From Pelobacter sp. UBA6812 (GTDB lineage Bacteria; Desulfobacterota; Desulfuromonadia; Desulfuromonadales; Syntrophotaleaceae): a stretch of 34,418 bases of DNA. Positions 32,511 to 34,418 of the stretch are shown one piece after another. The notes under the pieces were generated by a model. It saw nothing but the letters and a program-made list of their open reading frames with translations, was not told where the DNA came from and made no database searches. Positions within the stretch are counted from its first letter, which is position 1; each line of letters begins with the position of its first letter. The stretch covers positions 92,906-127,323 of the forward strand of contig DKEW01000080.1 in NCBI GenBank assembly GCA_002452265.1, given 5' to 3'. Made by a program: the position numbers and the translations under genes.

Positions 32511-33460
32511 CCGCAAATACCTTGCGCATCGGCACCCGCGCCAGCCGCTTGGCGCTCTGGCAGGCCGAGTGGGTGCAACAACAACTGGAACAGCTGCATC
32601 CGGGATTGACCGTCTCCCTGGTGCCGATTACCACCAAAGGGGATAAGATCCTCGATGTCCCGCTGGCCAAGGTCGGCGGTAAGGGCCTGTTCGTCAAGGA
32701 ACTCGAAGAAGCGTTGTACGACGGCAGCGTCGATCTGGCGGTGCATTCCATGAAAGATGTCCCCTCGGTGCTGCCGACGGGATTGATCCTGCCCTGTATT
32801 CCGCTACGCGAGGATCCCCGTGATGCGCTGATTACGCCGGATGGCCGCGGTTTTGCGCAGTTGCCCCAAGGGGCGCGTATCGGCACCTCTGCCCTGCGTC
32901 GCCAGGCCCAGTTGCTGCACCAGCGCCCCGATTTGACTATCGTATCATTGCGCGGCAATGTCGAAACCCGTCTGCGCAAGATGGATGAGGAGCAGCTCGA
33001 CGGCATCGTACTGGCCGCCGCCGGTCTTAAGCGCCTGGAGCTCGCGGAGCGCATCAGCGAGTATCTGCCGATCGACCTGAGTCTGCCGGCTATCGGGCAA
33101 GGTGCCCTGGGCCTGGAATGCCGTCAGGGCGATGAGCGCACTCTGGCCCTGATTGCGCCGTTGCATCATGCCGATACGGCGGTGGCGGTGACCGCCGAGC
33201 GCGCCTTCCTGCGTCGCCTCAATGGTGGTTGCCAGGTGCCTCTGGCGGCCCACGCCACGGTGGTGGGCGACCGGGTGAACCTGATCGGCCTGGTGGCCGA
33301 GGTCGATGGCAGCCACCTGCTCAAGGACACCCTTGTCGCTTCGGTACCTGAGGCCGAAGCCGCCGGGCGGCAACTGGCCGAATCGTTGTTGTCGCAGGGG
33401 GCGGATAGTATCCTTGCGGCCCTCGATATCACTCCGGACCCATCGGCATTCTGCTCATGA
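32507..33460 (+). CDS. hemC: Porphobilinogen deaminase (hydroxymethylbilane synthase)
   Basis: This 317-aa enzyme polymerises four porphobilinogens into hydroxymethylbilane. D84 in AVHSMKDVPS is the catalytic Asp. C242 in RLNGGCQVPLAAHA is the dipyrromethane cofactor attachment Cys. RIGTRASRLALWQA and VSLRGNVETRLRKMDE are the standard motifs. The start overlaps hemA and the stop overlaps cobA-hemD by 4 nt, so all three are coupled. Confidence 0.98.
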   Translation: MTANTLRIGTRASRLALWQAEWVQQQLEQLHPGLTVSLVPITTKGDKILDVPLAKVGGKGLFVKELEEALYDGSVDLAVHSMKDVPSVLPTGLILPCIPLREDPRDALITPDGRGFAQLPQGARIGTSALRRQAQLLHQRPDLTIVSLRGNVETRLRKMDEEQLDGIVLAAAGLKRLELAERISEYLPIDLSLPAIGQGALGLECRQGDERTLALIAPLHHADTAVAVTAERAFLRRLNGGCQVPLAAHATVVGDRVNLIGLVAEVDGSHLLKDTLVASVPEAEAAGRQLAESLLSQGADSILAALDITPDPSAFCS

Positions 33461-34418
33461 CATTTCCAGCCAACACCCCCAAGGGTATCGTCTATCTGGT
33501 CGGTGCCGGCCCCGGCGATCCCGGCCTGCTGACCGTGCGCGGGCTGCAGTGCCTGCGCCGCGCCGAAGTGGTGGTCTACGACTATCTGGCCAATCCGCAA
33601 CTGCTCGCCGAAGCGCCGAGCGCCGCCGAGCGCATCTATGTCGGTAAAACCGCCGGTCACCATCACCTGCCCCAGGAGCAGATCAACGCCCTGCTGATCG
33701 AAAAAGCCCGGCAAGGCAAGGTGGTGGTGCGGCTCAAGGGCGGAGATCCCTGTCTTTTCGGGCGTGGCGGTGAAGAGGCCTGCGAGCTGGCCGAGGCGGG
33801 CATGCCCTTCGAGATCGTGCCGGGAGTGACGGCCGGTTTCGGGGCCGCTATTTACGCCGGCATCCCCCTCACCCACCGCGACTACACCACCAGCCTGGGG
33901 CTGATCACCGGCCATGAGGATCCGACCAAAAAGGTATCCAGCCTCGACTGGTCGAAACTGGCCACCGGCGTTGGCACTCTGCTGTTTTACATGGGGATGG
34001 GTAACCTGGTCACCATTACACGCCAGTTGATGGCCCACGGTCGTTCCCCCGAAACGCCGGTCGCCGTCATCCGCTGGGGCACCACACCCCGCCAGCAGAC
34101 CGTTATCGGCAGCTTGGCCGACATCGCCGACAAGGTGAAACAGGCCCGTTTGGGGCCGCCGGCTATCATCGTGGTGGGCGAAGTGGTAGAACTGCGCAAG
34201 CAACTGCGCTGGTTCGACAACCGGCCGCTGTTCGGTCGGCGCATCCTGGTGACGCGCGCCGCCGGTCAGGCCGGCGTGCTGACCGACGGCTTGCAGGCCG
34301 CCGGGGCCGAAGCCATCTGCTGCCCGACCCTGGAAATCGTGCCGCCGCCCGACTGGCAGGAACTGGACGAGGCCCTGCGACAGCTGCCGGCCACCAATTG
34401 CCTGGTGTTGACCTCGGT
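33457..34418 (+). CDS. Fused uroporphyrinogen-III C-methyltransferase / uroporphyrinogen-III synthase (3'-truncated)
   Basis: 320 residues are visible before the window edge. Residues 1 to about 245 form the CobA domain: VYLVGAGPGDPGLLTVRG, VRLKGGDPCLFGRGGEEA, VPGVTAGFGAAIYAGIPLT and TTPRQQTVIGSLAD. This domain uses SAM to turn uroporphyrinogen III into precorrin-2. A HemD-like start follows at about 259 (FGRRILVTRAAGQAGVLTDG), so the closing of hydroxymethylbilane to uroporphyrinogen III is in the same chain. Such CobA-HemD fusions occur in Desulfuromonadales and Firmicutes (from memory). It completes the operon logic HemA, HemC, HemD, CobA, dehydrogenase. The C-terminal end lies outside the window. 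Confidence 0.95.
   Translation, partial: MTFPANTPKGIVYLVGAGPGDPGLLTVRGLQCLRRAEVVVYDYLANPQLLAEAPSAAERIYVGKTAGHHHLPQEQINALLIEKARQGKVVVRLKGGDPCLFGRGGEEACELAEAGMPFEIVPGVTAGFGAAIYAGIPLTHRDYTTSLGLITGHEDPTKKVSSLDWSKLATGVGTLLFYMGMGNLVTITRQLMAHGRSPETPVAVIRWGTTPRQQTVIGSLADIADKVKQARLGPPAIIVVGEVVELRKQLRWFDNRPLFGRRILVTRAAGQAGVLTDGLQAAGAEAICCPTLEIVPPPDWQELDEALRQLPATNCLVLTS

Noticed and set aside
33166..34203. 345-aa minus-strand frame opposite hemC and cobA-hemD
   Set aside because: Antisense shadow of coding sequence in a GC-rich stretch.
1..34418. CRISPR arrays, tRNA/rRNA genes, prophage or integrase genes
   Set aside because: I saw no regularly spaced repeats, no tRNA cloverleaf signature and no phage or recombinase motifs anywhere in the window.

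Overview
The window is a gene-dense bacterial chromosome segment, mid-50s % GC by eye. Both ends are cut inside genes: an RND pump permease on the left and a cobA-hemD fusion on the right. I infer an anaerobic Desulfuromonadales-type organism (Pelobacter/Syntrophotalea/Desulfuromonas/Geobacter group). The reasons are the CcsA-HemA-HemC-CobA/HemD gene order, a LutB-LutA fusion of the kind seen in sulfate and metal reducers, cytochrome bd oxidase in an otherwise anaerobe-like setting, and palindromic intergenic repeats of a type I associate with this group. I could not run a database search, so this is pattern recognition.

Left part (1-8.7 kb, all minus strand): the 3'-truncated RND permease with its lipoprotein adaptor; cytochrome bd oxidase cydAB closed by a strong terminator; an AI-2E family transporter; an HhH-GPD-like DNA repair protein; a small zinc-ribbon protein; and a 127-bp palindromic repeat.

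Central part (8.7-18.4 kb, all minus strand): transcription runs from high to low coordinates. First comes an OmpR-type regulator with a sensor kinase carrying four periplasmic cysteines, then the periplasmic protease HtrA, a ribonuclease Z-like enzyme, a NarX-like kinase with a NarL-like regulator, and a lactate-oxidation module (lutC, then a lutB-lutA fusion). The NarXL-like pair is packed tightly against lutC (8-bp overlap), so it probably controls lactate utilisation.

Right part (19-34.4 kb): prmA-rsmE-RDD protein on the plus strand, preceded by a clear promoter with a terminator-like hairpin about 45 nt upstream of prmA (possible small RNA or attenuator). On the minus strand are an orphan GspE N-domain/GAF protein and an MBL hydrolase coupled to a 72-residue protein. 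Back on the plus strand are a dapF-HIT pair and a tightly overlapping HAD phosphatase-nfo-dtd-darP run. Next come a decayed repeat and trxA (minus strand), divergent from SIS-siroheme dehydrogenase-ccsA-hemA-hemC-cobA/hemD. The last cluster couples tetrapyrrole synthesis (Glu-tRNA to precorrin-2 to siroheme) to cytochrome c maturation.

Most genes are recognisable housekeeping or energy genes. The less ordinary items are the lactate-linked two-component operon, the short leader transcript before prmA, the cysteine-rich sensor beside HtrA, the orphan GspE-N/GAF protein, perfect palindromes upstream of cydA, and two non-coding repeat elements.
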